A stretch of DNA of 64,000 nt from Miscanthus floridulus (Eukaryota; Streptophyta; Magnoliopsida; Poales; Poaceae): NCBI RefSeq assembly GCF_019320115.1, contig NC_089584.1:106135111-106199110 (forward strand), written 5' to 3'. The position numbers and the translations under genes were made by a program. The notes beneath the pieces were generated by a model. That model was given only the letters and a program-made list of their open reading frames with translations, ran no database searches and was not told where the DNA came from. This document shows positions 11,454 to 22,636 of the stretch, in pieces; within the stretch, counting starts at the first letter, position 1, and every line of letters starts with the position of its first letter.

Positions 11454-12017
11454 TATCGATGCAGAAAGTGACCAACTAGTAAAAATTTGTAGTCTTGCTG
11501 TACATTGTGATCGGAGGTGGCCTAACACTCAATGACATAGGATTTATACTGGTTCAGGCAACGTGCCCTACATCCAGTCGGGGTCGGTCGGTGACTTTAT
11601 TCCTAAGCCCAGGTGCTCGAAGTCTGTAGTGGGGTTACAAACGAGAAGGAGAAAGGAGGGGGTATACAAGAGGTTTGGATGGCTTCGACCGAAAGGGCTG
11701 CGGTTGGAACTTGGTGGTCCTGTGGTTGTAAGGGGTTGGTGTTGATCTAGTGAGTCTGAGCTTTTGTGAAGTCGATCTCCTTTGGTTGGAGGGAGCGCAT
11801 CCCCTTTTATAGATGAAGGGGATGGCTTTTATAGGTGAGAGGGAGAGAGTACAGATATTTCTAAGCCTTGCTGCCTACAGTGATGAAAACTAGATAATGG
11901 TTGAAGCCCCCCCAATACTGTCGATGTCGCTGTAGGATGTCAGATGTGCACGGGGGTCGAGCTATCTTCTTCAGGAAGGATGGACGCCGGTACCTGCAAA
12001 TACTTCCGGATGCCTAG
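11454..12017 (-). repeat. 5' LTR of Tat element 1, truncated to 564 bp
   Basis: It matches the first 566 bases of the LTR at 814-2009. The remaining ~630 bases are absent: the match stops at ATGCCTAG, where a different element starts at 12018. The missing part is not found on the far side of that element, so this is a deletion or recombination junction rather than a clean insertion. Confidence 0.82.
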
Positions 12018-12489
12018 TGGGGGGGTATAACCCCGGATACCCACGACAGACTACATGGGTTGCACTCCTAGGGGCGGTCTGACCCACAAGATGAAGGCCT
12101 ATGGTGCACGACACTGCTCGGCAAGCACCACAAGACATCAAGGGCCATATCCTAAAGATACTATGAGATCTATTAGGATACGTTCGATCCCATGATTCAT
12201 GTAAACATTTATTACTTTCTGGTTGTCTCCTAGATCTAACTGACTTGTAACCCTGTCCCCCAGACTATATAAGGTAGGCAGGGACCCCCTCAAAAGACAG
12301 GTAATATCATACGAAGCCAATATAATCCAACAGACCACAGGAGTAGGGTATTATGTCGCTCTAACGGCCCAAACCTGTATAACTCTTGTGTCTTTGTTGC
12401 CTTTTTGTTCTTGATTACACGCATCTCTGTCGATCAATCTACCTTCATGGGATACTCCTCGGAGGACTGCCAATGATATTCTATCGATA
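12018..12489 (+). repeat. 5' LTR of the 3.0-kb element
   Basis: A 472-bp repeat whose partner is 14581-15052. It contains a TATATAA box at 12266-12272 and about 10 percent differences from its partner, suggesting an older insertion. Confidence 0.85.
12266..12272 (+). promoter_or_regulatory. LTR TATA box
   Basis: TATATAA preceded by CCCCCAGAC and followed by GG.AGGCAGGGACCCC. It is conserved in the partner LTR at 14829-14835. It probably marks the U3/R boundary of the 3.0-kb element. Confidence 0.6.
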
Positions 12490-13779
12490 GTTGGCGCGTT
12501 AGGTAGGGGTGTGCGTGCTGTTTCCATGTCGAACAAGATGGTACATTTTGTAGGCTCTTTGTCCCTCCCACAACCCAACCAGATATTCACGATCAGGTCG
12601 ATCTTCTGGGTCATCAGTGCTGATGAAGATAGAGAGCTCATCAAGCCGGTGTAGATCGATTCTGCGCCGATCACCCCAACACCTACGACTGTAGATCCGA
12701 TCTCAGAACCACCTCCAAGGTCATCTCCACCAACAACTTGCCGCCTGCTGCCCCGCTACTTGAGGAAGCAGGTTGGTAATGATGATCTGATCGCCTACGA
12801 CTCCACATACGTGTCCAAGCCATCAAGCAAGCCGCTAAGCGAGTTGCCCCGCGTCGCCGACCAGTAACATAAGGATGACATCGCCCGAACTACTTACTCC
12901 GACAACCTACCATGTCACAATGATGATCACCGAACGGTGCCGTGACAGCCACGACCGTTGCCATGACGACAAGCCGGAAAGCTCGAGAGCCGGGCGATTT
13001 CGTCGATGCCAACCAGATGTTCTGTCTAAAGCTAAGTCACACTTTAATATTCTTCTAAATATTATCCAATCCTCGTATATCGCCATGATGTTTCTCCGAG
13101 CTGTTTTATCCAAGCTTGCTCTCCAAACAATTTTCTTTCATGTATACCATCTGAAAGATGACATACAACTAAGTCTAAGGCAAATCCCCAAAAAGTCATG
13201 TTGATGCTCGGTTGTTCCCAGAGATGGCCCTGTCTCTGGCTCCTCCCTACACGTGCACGAGCGTCTGCCCTCTGCGTTATGGGTGGTCGGCAGCGGCTCT
13301 ATAGCAACGCTTTGTTCTTCCTACACGCACACGGGCTCCACGCTCCATGTTATGGTTAACAAGCTAGCTAGGGCTGGAGACTCAGCTACACACTAACTGG
13401 TCGGACGGTTTATATTAAATATAAACACATCTTTAGAATAACACTAAGTGTTCACACCAACTGATCACCGAACTGCATACGCTATTTCATCACCATTGTT
13501 GATTCTTCTCTGGAGTTCATATATTTTATTTTTACATCATGCACTACCATTCTACACATTTGTTTTGTAGGGGCACAGCTCAGTCAATGAGCTTACGCTC
13601 AGGGACTGGACAAGATGATCATTGTCTAGGTGGTCAGACCACCTATCAGATGGACTTCACCGCCAACCAACTGGTCGGACTGCTCGGCGCTCACTCTTAC
13701 TTGGCGCTCACTCTCGCTCGGCGCTCACTTTACCGCCGACCAGTTGGTTGGACTGCTCATTGCATGGGCTTCATCGCCA

Positions 13780-13990
13780 GCTAAGTCGGGGACTCCTCGG
13801 TGCTCGGATTCTTCGTGCAAGCATCGTCAGCTAAGCCGAAGACTCCTCGGTGCTCGGGTTCTTTGTGCAATCATCACCACCTAAGTTGGGGACTCCTTGG
13901 TGCTTGGATTCTTCATGCGAGCATCGCCAGCTAAGCCAGGGACTCCTCGGTGTTCGGATTCTTCGTACAAAAGTTGCTAGCTAAGGCTGG
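13780..13990. repeat. 50-bp minisatellite, about 4.2 copies
   Basis: Units begin (G/C)CTAAG(T/C)C.GGGACTCC and contain TTGGTGCTCGGATTCTTC-like text followed by GCATCGCCA. Copies start at 13780, 13830, 13880, 13930 and 13980 (partial). It lies inside the 3.0-kb element. Confidence 0.85.
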
Positions 13991-14368
13991 GGACTCCCTT
14001 GGTGGCTGAGTCTTGCTACGCCTCATCGGTGTGCTATCAAGCTGCTCCATGCTATTTGGATCAGGGTGCTGATCTTGGGCAGCACGTCTAGGGTCTTGAT
14101 ACGTGCATGTTAGATGATGTTGGCAAGCTTTTAGATTTATTCTCTTTGACCCTGCTACAAGATTCATTCTTCATCTTCCAGCAGGCTCAGGGACTAAGTG
14201 GATACACTTCACCTAGCGGTGAATGTAGCGCTTATTTCTTGATTTACACTCCTTATTGATAGAGTCTGAGTGGCTACACTTCTCCTAAGGAGAAGAATTT
14301 TCAAATTTTATCTTGAGCCCCTTACATCCTTCTCTCAAGTCTTACTTGGCTAAGTCCAAGGTCTCCTA

Positions 14369-14512
14369 ACCAGTTAAACTGGTCGGCTTCGATTTCCACT
14401 GCTCAGATCACCAGTTAAACTGGTCGGCTTCAATTTTTACCGCCTAGGTCACCAGTTAAACTAGTCGGCTTTGACTTCCACTGCTCGGATCACTAGTTAC
14501 ACTAGTTGGCTT
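14369..14512. repeat. 41-bp minisatellite, about 3.5 copies
   Basis: Units read ACCAGTTAAACTGGTCGGCT followed by TCGATTTCCACTGCTCAGATC-like text. Each unit contains the palindrome AGTTAAACT or ACCAGTTAAACTGGT, so the array can fold into serial hairpins. It lies just upstream of the 3' LTR of the 3.0-kb element. Confidence 0.85.
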
Positions 14513-14580
14513 CATGTCAAACTGATTGGACTTGTTCAAGACGACACTGCTCAAAGGATACAAGGCGCTCAGGGACTAGC

Positions 14581-15052
14581 TGTGGGGGCTATAACCCCAG
14601 ATACCCATGGCAGACTACATGGGCTGTGCTCCTAGGGGTGGTCCAGCCCACAAGACAAAGACCTATGGTGCATGGCACTACTCGGCGTGCACCGTAAGAC
14701 ATCAAGGGCAATATCCTAAAGATACTACGAGATCTGTTAGGATATGTTCGATCACATGATTCATGTAATCTGTTATTACTTTTCGGTTATCTCCTAGATT
14801 TAACCGACTTGTAACCCTACTCCCAGACTATATAAGACAGGCAGGGACCCCCTCAAAAGATAGGCAATATCATACAAAGCCAATACAATCCAACAGACCA
14901 CAGGAGTAGGGTATTACGTCGCGTTGACGACGCAAACCTGTCTAACTCTTGTGTCTCTATTGCCTTCTTATTCTCGATTACACGCCTCTCTACCGATCAA
15001 TCTACCTTCGTGGGATACCCCTCGAAGGACTGTCGACTATATTCTATCGACA
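14581..15052 (+). repeat. 3' LTR of the 3.0-kb element
   Basis: Starts TGTGGGGGCTATAACCCC and ends ATTCTATCGACA. The last four bases (GACA) overlap a good continuation of the flanking integrase relic, a microhomology consistent with an illegitimate joining event. Confidence 0.85.
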
Positions 15053-17764
15053 TCAACCCAGTTAAAGAGGTGTTCTACATTTCTTACCATACAGAGCTTC
15101 AAAAGGTGCCATACGAATGCTTTCTTGATAGCTATTGTTGTAAGAAAACTCAGCTAAGTTCAAGCATTCGTCCCACTTCTCAAAAAAAGAAATGGCACAA
15201 TCTCTCAACATTTCCTCAAGTTCCTGATTTACCCTTTCTATTTGACCATCAGTTTACGTATGATAAGCTGAACTTCGGAGGAGTCTAGTGCCAAGACACT
15301 CCTAGAGTTGCTTCCAAAAGCGAGAGACAAAGACTAACCCTCTATTAGAGATGATGGTAAGAGGAGCTCCATGCAGGATCATGATCTAGTCAAAATACAA
15401 CTTGGCATACTTATTGGCAGAATTCCTGGTATCTACCGGGAGAAAATGAGTGGACTTGGTAAGGTGATCCACAATGACCTAAATAGAGTTATAGCCCATG
15501 GACGTGCGGGGTAAACCCACAATGAAATCCAAGGAAATCTCCTCCCATTTCCAAATAGGAATAGGTAAGGGCTGCAAAAATCCTGGTATATGCATATGGT
15601 CTGCCTTAACTCTACTACAAGTGTCGCACTCCGCGACGTACTTGGTAATATCCTGCTTCATATTTGACCACCAATACAAGTGGCGCAAATCATTGTATAT
15701 TTTGTTACTTCCTGGATGATAGACAACTTGGAATGATGAGCTTCATCCAAAATCCTTCTTCTAAGCTCCTCACTTGACGGAACCACCAATCTGTTTTTGA
15801 ACCTCACCACACCTTGGTCATCAATGCTAAAATGAGGACCACGCCCTTTAGCAATTAACTTTTTGATATGTGGGATTTCCAAAACATCTTGCCTTTGCTC
15901 TATAATAATTTGCTCCAATAAATCCGAGACTAGAGCAATATGGGCTAGCACCTCAACATGGTTGAGAGACAAGGGTGCTTCTTCAACTTGATACGACTTT
16001 CGGCTCAAAGCATCAGCTACCACATTAGCTTTTCCAGGATGATAATGAACTTCTAAATTGTAATCCTTGATTAGCTCTAACCATCTTCGTTGCCTCATGT
16101 TCAGCTCGGACTGAGTGAAAATATATTTGAGGCTCTTATGATCCGTAAAAAATGTGTACTTTATTTCCCAACAGATAATGCCTCCAAATTATTAGAGCAT
16201 GCACCACAGCAGCCAACTCTAAATCATGGGTGGGATAATTCACATCGTACTTTTTCAGCTGGCGCGAAGCATAAGCTATCACACGTCCATTCTGCATAAG
16301 CACACATTCTAGTCTAATCCTTGAGGCATCACAATACACATCAAAATGCTTGTCAATATCTGGTTGGGCAAGAACAGGAGCAGAGGTAAGAAATTTCTTC
16401 AGGGCTTGGAAAGCCTCTTCACAAGTCGTACTCTATACAAACTTGACATCTTTCTAGAGCAGCTTGGTCATCGACTGAGCTATTTTGGAGAAGTCAGGAA
16501 TGAAGCGCCGATAATAACCAGCAAGACCAAGGAACTAACGAATCTGATGCACTGACTTGGGAGATTTCCAATTTAACACATCCTACACCTTGCTTGGGTC
16601 TACAGAGATACCTTCAGGTGTCAGAACATGTCCCAAAAACTACACTCGATCTAACCAAAACTCACACTCGCTGAATTTGGCATACAGCTTGTGATCCCTT
16701 AATCGAGCCAGTACTATTTGAAGATGTTGTGCATGCTCTTCATTGTTGTTAAAGTATATTAAAATATCATCAATGAACACCACTACAAATTTATCCAACT
16801 CCGGCATAAAGACTGAATTCATGAGATACATGAAGAATGCAGGAGCTTTGGTGAGACCAAAAGACATGACTAGGTATTCATACAGCCCATACCTAGTAGA
16901 GAAAGCTATCTTTGATATATCTTATGGCCGAATCTTAATTTGATGATACCCAGAATGAAGATCAATCTTTGAAAACACTTTGGCACTAGCCAACTGATCG
17001 AACAAAGTATCAATACGAGGTAAAGGATACTTGTTCATAATGGTTACCGCATTGAGAGGGCAGTAGTCCACACACATCCAAAGAGTGCCATCCTTCTTCT
17101 TCACAAAAATGGCTGAACAACCCTATGGGGAAGAACTAGGATGGATAAATCCCTTCTCCAATAATTCCTCTAACTGCTTCTTCATTTCAACTAGTTCTTT
17201 AAGAGTCATGCGGTAGGGACGCAATGAAATAGGAACAGTGCTAGGTTCTAACTCAATGGAAAACTCTACATTTCTATCCGGTGGCAACCCCGATAGATCC
17301 TCAGGGAAGACATCCGGGAACTCACAGACCATAGGAATAGAGGCAAGATTAGGAGAAGCTTTGACATGAGCAGCAACTGGTAAGGCTGGATCTGAGGGCA
17401 TAAGAAGAGACATCCTATCCTCGGAAGAAGGAAGCCGTAACTCAACAACTCTCTACTTAAGATCCAAGACTAACCCATATACTCACAACCAGTTCATGCC
17501 TAGAATTGCATCAATGCCTTGCCCAGGCAGCACCATGAACCAGAGGCGGTAAGTGTGAGTGGCTAGCACTAATCCAACTGTGTTTGTCTGAGTATTAACG
17601 CACAACTGCACACCTAGAGTACCAATTCTATAGGCAATAGAAATAGACATAAGAGATATACTATGCCTTTGTGCAAACCCCATGCTCAGGAATGAATGTG
17701 ATGCACTAGAATCAAACAACACATATGCTGGGTGGAAATCAATGATAAACATACCAGCCATCAC
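15053..17764 (-). pseudogene. Pol relic of the Tekay/Del-type element (PR-RT-RH-INT)
   Basis: Reading leftward on the minus strand, the domains are in canonical gypsy order. Protease is at 17764-17483: the active-site region reads FDSSASHSF where a D-S/T-G triad is expected, and ILGMNWL follows. Reverse transcriptase is at 17413-16640, with [30 protein letters not shown] and the catalytic box VFIDDILIY. RNase H is at 16339-15990, with YCDAS and ending ADALSRK. The integrase zinc-binding region is at 15690-15600, with CDTCSRVKADH. The integrase core is at 15600-15053, with LDFIVGLPRTS and FEALYGKKCRTPL. At least six frames are used and several stops interrupt them, so the gene is dead. Integrase ends at the 3.0-kb element boundary. 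Confidence 0.85.
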
Positions 17765-18930
17765 TGGTTCATTCTACAAGATTTCCTCAGCCTCAGTGAA
17801 GTTGACATGCCCAGAGTGGCTTATGGGCACCTTCTTGATGATCGTTCGCTTGATCAGACATGAGTTGGCTGAGGGCTTAGCAGACTATGCAGGCTGCTTC
17901 TACGGACACTCTCGAGCATAGTGGTCTTCCTTGCCACACTTGAAATAAGCACCAGGTTGGTTCCTCAGCCCCTAACATGGTGGAACCTACTGTCCCTAGG
18001 GCTATTGTTGTTGCGCCTACTGAGTCAGAGCACGGTACTAAGTGGGAGGTGCTTGGTAGGTCTGCTATGGCTGATGAAACGACTGCCCACCCGAAGACTG
18101 ATAGGGCACCGACCTAACAACCTGCACCTTCTAAGCCTGGGTTGACTAGAAGACCTAGTAATCAACCGCTTGCGCTTCCACTCAGCCTAGGAGTCACCCT
18201 GAAGTCCCTCCATGGCAATAGCAACATTCATCATAGCACCAAAAGTCTGGTAGTTCCCTATGTACAGCTCCTTCTGCAGACTGCAAGAGAGTCCACGATA
18301 GAAATAGTCCCTCTTCTTCTCATCAGTATCGACGTGAGTCCCAGCATACTGTGATAGATGGTTGAACTTGTTTACATAGTCCAGCACAGACATGGTCCCC
18401 AGCCTCAGGTCTAGGAACTTCGTTAACTTCTAGTTCAGAACAGCAGGAGGAATGTAGTATTCTCTAAAAGCGGAAGTAAACTCCTGCCAAGTCACACGGT
18501 GATCCATCGGCTGCATGGTATTGAACGTGTCCCACCATGCATAGCAGAACCCAACAGCTGTTGTGCTGCAAAGCGCACCTTCTGCTCCTCACTTACAATG
18601 AGTAGCAAAAACTTCTGCTCTAGAATACGAGGCCAATGCTCCATATCTAGAGGCTCAGCAGTCGGCATGAATGTGGGTGGGTACGTCTTCAAGAAATCCT
18701 GGTAAGAACAGGGTCCCTCAGGACCACGGGCACCAGCCCCATTCTCGCCATTGCCTCCGTGGCCCCCACGGGCGAAGCCACCAATCGCCTAGGCCAGCAT
18801 CTCCAAGGCATGGGTTGACTCGCGCCGAGCAGCCATTATCTCCGCATAGGTCATCAAAGGTGGCGGTGGCGGAGGAGCCAAAAGTAGGGCCTCATGGCTC
18901 TCCCCATTAGTGTTACCAATGCCCTCACCA
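17765..18930 (-). pseudogene. Gag relic of the Tekay/Del-type element
   Basis: Minus-strand segments include MKTYPPTFMPTAEPLDMEHW (18692-18633), then MSVLDYVNKFNHLSQYAG (18393-18340), which belongs to the retrotransposon gag fold. A nucleocapsid-like segment, FKCGKEDHYARECP, lies near 17935-17890. An acidic, proline-rich N-terminus reads out near 18930-18820. Frameshifts and stops separate the pieces. Confidence 0.75.
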
Positions 18931-19414
18931 CGACCGTTATCACCTAGGTCTGCCCAGTGCTGGTACTCCCGCGACTAGACCTCAGGTTCACCTATAAACA
19001 GATAGGAACTGACCATTAGGGACAACCCTCCAGATTAGGAACAAGAGATTAGAGAAATAATAAGACTTTTATTAAAGCAGTGTTTTAGGTTATCCTATCA
19101 ATTCACTAATCCAAATTATACATGTAGGGGAGTTTAGTTTAAGCAAGATTCTCCTTTCATGATGCATGCATCAGCCTACCCGTTTAATCAAGCCGGAATA
19201 TAGCGGTATTCGCAAATTTTTTTGGCACATCGCACACTAACTCCACGTACGCTAACGATTCTTATGCAGCATACGTTAGTGTACCTGTAGAAACTTGATT
19301 AGATAAAACCAGTGCTGCTATCCTAGATAGACCATATTGTTAGAGCTTATACTTATTTATATAATTTTACCGTATTCTATTTTTCGTAAAACTTTTGTTA
19401 GTCAATTTTTAGGT
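18931..19414 (-). other. 5' leader of the Tekay/Del-type element
   Basis: About 480 AT-rich bases lie between the gag relic and the insertion point of the 11.1-kb element. No coding content is visible. The remaining leader and the primer site are at 30504-30560. Confidence 0.6.
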
Positions 19415-20779
19415 TGTTGACACAAAATGTGACGCACTGTGCCTCACACACAGCAAGCCGGAAAGCATGGCTTCAATCGGGTGCCCGGGTGCTTCGTGAT
19501 CCGGAAACGTGCCAGTCAGTTTGACCTGAAAAAAACTAACAAGGGATAAAACAGTTAAATGCCAAACCGGAACATGTCGGGTGAGACCAGACAGTTCCAT
19601 ATATACGGCCCTGAAGCCACTTACAACGACATACAGCTATAGGAAGCTGTCTGCCAACAAGTTTATAAACCATTCGGCTAATCGTAAGATGAACACACGT
19701 AAAGATCCGATTGCCGAATGCATGTGCATAGGAAGACATGTTTGAACAAGTGAAATTAATTATACGTTAATGCATATCCAAGCTCAGCAGTCCAGCCGAG
19801 TTGGGGTCCATGAAGAAGGAACGTGCAAATAAACACAATTAAGCTAATCTAAAACCTGCATCTGCCGCATGACACCTAGTTTCGTCAAAGCTTAAATGTA
19901 ATTAACATGCATGAACCCACAACATGTGACAATCTAGATTAAAATAATTCAGCCATTATGAGCATGTTATCTATTTGCAAAGGTAATATGAAAGTAATGA
20001 TCATCGAAGCACGAATAAAACCATAGGAGAGGGCCGAACAATATCAATCTAGATTGGACAGAAGTGTGTTACAAATATATAAAATATTTAAAACATGCAA
20101 CACAGGATAACTTAATGAATCTATTTAGATTTTGCCGTATCTAATAGAGCCGATAACTGTCTTGCTTTCACTAAGCATATTGAGCAAACGCCTGCCGCAC
20201 GGTATCTACTCATAAACGAAGCATAAGCAAAGACTTCTTGATTGTCAAGCAAAGATCTGCCGCACGATCATTGAAAACAAACAAGACTACTTGCATCACG
20301 TCTAAATCCACCGCATGATACTAAACATGATAACAAGGTTGTCGGAACTTACGGAGGTCGACGGATCGATGACTCCTCTCGAAGAACTCGACGACACGAC
20401 AAAAGGACTCAAAAGTTGGCACGGGGCCGGTTGTATTGATTTGGTTGTGAACGCCTATTACAATGGTCGAGGGTCAATATTTATACCCTAGACAAAACAC
20501 GAGTCCTAAAAGACTACGATTTACAAAGGAACTCTTAAACAAACTTGGAAACTACGATTCCTTGCCTTAGACTCTCAGAGTCCTTTATTATTACAACTTT
20601 CATCTTTTCGATCGGCTTTGCTTGCCATCTTCTGCTTTCCCGAATGGAGTCACCACCTTCTGAAGTAACCGACCGCACAAACATTTAGCCGACCGCTCGT
20701 TTTGTTTGCCGAACGTCCTTCTTCCCACATGCGGGCCCACCTGTCATCTTCCAAAGTCGACCAAAATCCAGTGTTAACA
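19415..20779 (-). repeat. 3' LTR of the 11.1-kb Tat element
   Basis: 1,365 bp, with TGTTGACACAAAATG at the left edge and AGTGTTAACA at the right. It is collinear with 29139-30503 without visible gaps. Its minus-strand TATA box lies at 20478-20485. Confidence 0.96.
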
Positions 20780-20796
20780 CATGCCCCCTCAATTTC
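20780..20796 (-). other. Polypurine tract of the 11.1-kb element
   Basis: On the minus strand it reads AAATTGAGGGGGCATG, directly before the LTR start TGTTAACAC. It is the presumed plus-strand primer. Confidence 0.7.
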
Positions 20797-20929
20797 GGGA
20801 TAAAAGTTGTTTTATTCTGAAATTGACCACAAGCTCCTTCTTCCTCCTAGGTCAGCACCGTTCAACACCGCAGCCGCTGTCCAAAAATTCAAGCTTTCAG
20901 CGCAACCTCGGACCCACTTCGAATCTTCA

Positions 20930-22636
20930 ATGGCGACCTAGGATGAAATTCCAGAGGTAAACTTCACTTATATTCGGCAATTTCCACTTGATCTTCCCGT
21001 TCTTCTTTTGGCTTATTCCTCTTTGATTTCAATCACCCTTTAAAGGAATACAAGAATCAGATTTTGATCCCTTATGCTGCCAACCCCGATTCCTATTTCC
21101 TCGACCCAATGGGAAATCCTGACCCTTTTGAAATTATCGAGAAGGAAACCCAAAGAATCCCTTTCAAATCTGGGATCACCTTGCCAAACCGATGGCCAAA
21201 CACGTTCAAGAATTGGCCATTCCCCCCAATCGCTGGATGGCGGAATTGGTACAGGAGAATGCTGGAGAAAAGCAGCAGCCACTGGGAAAGTCAAGACATC
21301 AGTCATTGTCTGGAATTATCTTTAGCAGAAACACCCAGAAACGATTCCCTTTTGATAGCAGCTTCCCATTTTTGGTCTGACACCATTAATGCCTTCATCT
21401 TCGGCCATGGTATGATGACCATCACTCTAGCCGACGTGTTCATGATGACTGGCTTGAACGTGTCACTACCAGTATACCCTGATAAGTACAAGAGCAAAAG
21501 TAATCAAAGAGCCGTCAGCTCTGGATGTGGATGGGTCAAATACATCTAGAACTACATGAATGCATCTGGCACCATTTCTGACAAAGAGTTGAAAGCCTTC
21601 ATGAATATGTGGCTATGCAGATTCATCTTCTATGGAAAATCCAATGAACCAACTCTGAATCACATGGTGATGGCTGAAGACTTAGCTACAGGCACTCAGA
21701 TCCCACTAGGCAAATATCTCTTAGGGTCTGTTTATCATATGATGCATCAGATTACTCTTCAGATGCGCCAAGGTGGAGAAATCTCTTGTGTGAATGGTCC
21801 CTGGTGGCTAATTCAAATGTGGCTCCAGCTATACATGCACCAGATAACCCCTGTGAGCCTCTTCAATCTAAGTTTTCCTTCAGTTAACTATGCTGAAGGC
21901 AGTACAGCAAAGGTTAAGGCTTGTCAGACTTATGGGGAAGCAGCATCATCTATTAGCATTGACATAGACATTGGTCATTTCTTCAAGCTGTTTTTCAAAG
22001 GATTCGGCAATGTACTCTGGTTCCCTTATAGAGAAAATGAAAATTTGACTTTGCCCTGCAAGTTTAGCTATGAAATTGGTTGTTCAGGTCAAGAATCCAC
22101 GGAGATCTTTAACTCCTTTATCAAACCTTGCACTCTGCTAGCCGAATTTCATCATGGGAGGTTAGTGCAGTCCACCTATGAATTCTACTATCCAAATATG
22201 GTGGCCAGACAATTAGGATGTGGCCAGCTGCCCCCAAGATTCCTCTTCTCAACAATCATAAAGTCAAGGGAAGTAATAACAGAAAGAATGGAAGCCAAGA
22301 AAATCTTTGAATTAGGATGGGAATTGCCAACATACGAACCATCTCCATTTGGGCTAATAGATGTTGCTCATCCCTTCTTTGTCTCTTGGTGGCAAGAATG
22401 GCATGCTCATATCTTCAATATATCAGTTCATCCTTTATGCAAAAACTTATAGCCCGATTTTGCTTCTGATAGTGAGGTAATTTCATTAGGCTCATCATTT
22501 CCTGCTCTTGAATTCACTTCTTATTTTAACATCTGGTTATGCACAGGATCTTGAGTCTACTCCCTCTGCCAAAGCAATCCAGTACTATTCGGCTTTTCTA
22601 ATCTACGTTCATGAACCAACCTCAACACTGGGGTAA
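20930..22636 (+). pseudogene. Antisense plant-mobile-domain (PMD/MAIN-like) gene inside the 11.1-kb Tat element
   Basis: This gene is read on the strand opposite to gag-pol. Proposed exons are 20930-20956 (short, starts ATGGCGACC), 21046-22484 (main) and 22547-22636. The introns have GT/AG ends. The main exon reads IPYAANPDSYFLDPMGN, then PLTLADV-like text (MMTITLADVFMMTGLNV), GPWWLIQMWLQLYMHQ, FGNVLWFPYRENENL, YYPNMVARQLGCGQLPPR and FFVSWWQEWHAH. I recognise this pattern as the plant mobile domain family (PF10536), which exists both as host genes (MAIN, MAIL1) and inside gypsy elements. Three in-frame TAGs (20939, 21547, 22450) are each explicable as CAG to TAG. Otherwise the ~470-codon frame is continuous. 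The last exon overlaps the end of pol by about 28 bases. Role in the element is unknown. Candidates are silencing interference or chromatin targeting (speculation). Confidence 0.8.

Larger units (their letters stand above)
814..12017 (-). mobile_element. Tat-lineage Ty3/gypsy element, internally deleted, right LTR truncated
   Basis: In element orientation (minus strand) the order is: truncated 5' LTR (12017-11454), primer-binding site, gag (from 11371 to about 8801), a scrap of integrase C-terminus (about 8800-8640), an antisense multi-exon gene (4437-8175, plus strand), a repeat-rich non-coding stretch, a polypurine tract and the 3' LTR (2009-814). Protease, reverse transcriptase, RNase H and most of integrase are missing. 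Comparison with the related copy at 50010-60525 puts the deletion junction near 8800. Gag and the antisense gene are both degenerate, so the copy is dead. Lineage is inferred from the PBS, the gag style and the antisense gene between pol and 3' LTR, as described for Grande and RIRE2-type Tat elements. Confidence 0.82.
12018..15052 (+). mobile_element. Non-autonomous LTR retrotransposon, 3.0 kb
   Basis: Direct repeats 12018-12489 and 14581-15052 (both 472 bp) start TG(T)GGGGG.TATAACCCC and end TCTATCGA(T/C)A. The first is followed by GT and then TGGCGCGTTAGGTAGGGG, a TGG-type primer site. The second is preceded by GCTCAGGGACTAGC, a weak polypurine tract. The 2.1-kb interior has only short open frames and two minisatellites, and no gag or pol domain. 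No target duplication is seen (CCTAG on the left, TCAAC on the right). The flanks are two unrelated damaged elements, so the ends have been rearranged. The LTR start resembles that of Tat-type grass families, suggesting parasitism on an autonomous Tat element (inference). Confidence 0.85.
15053..19414 (-). mobile_element. Tekay/Del-type chromovirus relic, larger part
   Basis: Decayed gag-pol on the minus strand, truncated on the left inside integrase by the 3.0-kb element and interrupted on the right by the 11.1-kb Tat element. The flanks of that insertion share the 5-bp duplication TAGGT, so 19414 and 30504 were once adjacent. The element therefore continues at 30504-30617 with its primer site and LTR start. 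Lineage is inferred from protein style ([23 protein letters not shown]). Confidence 0.82.
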
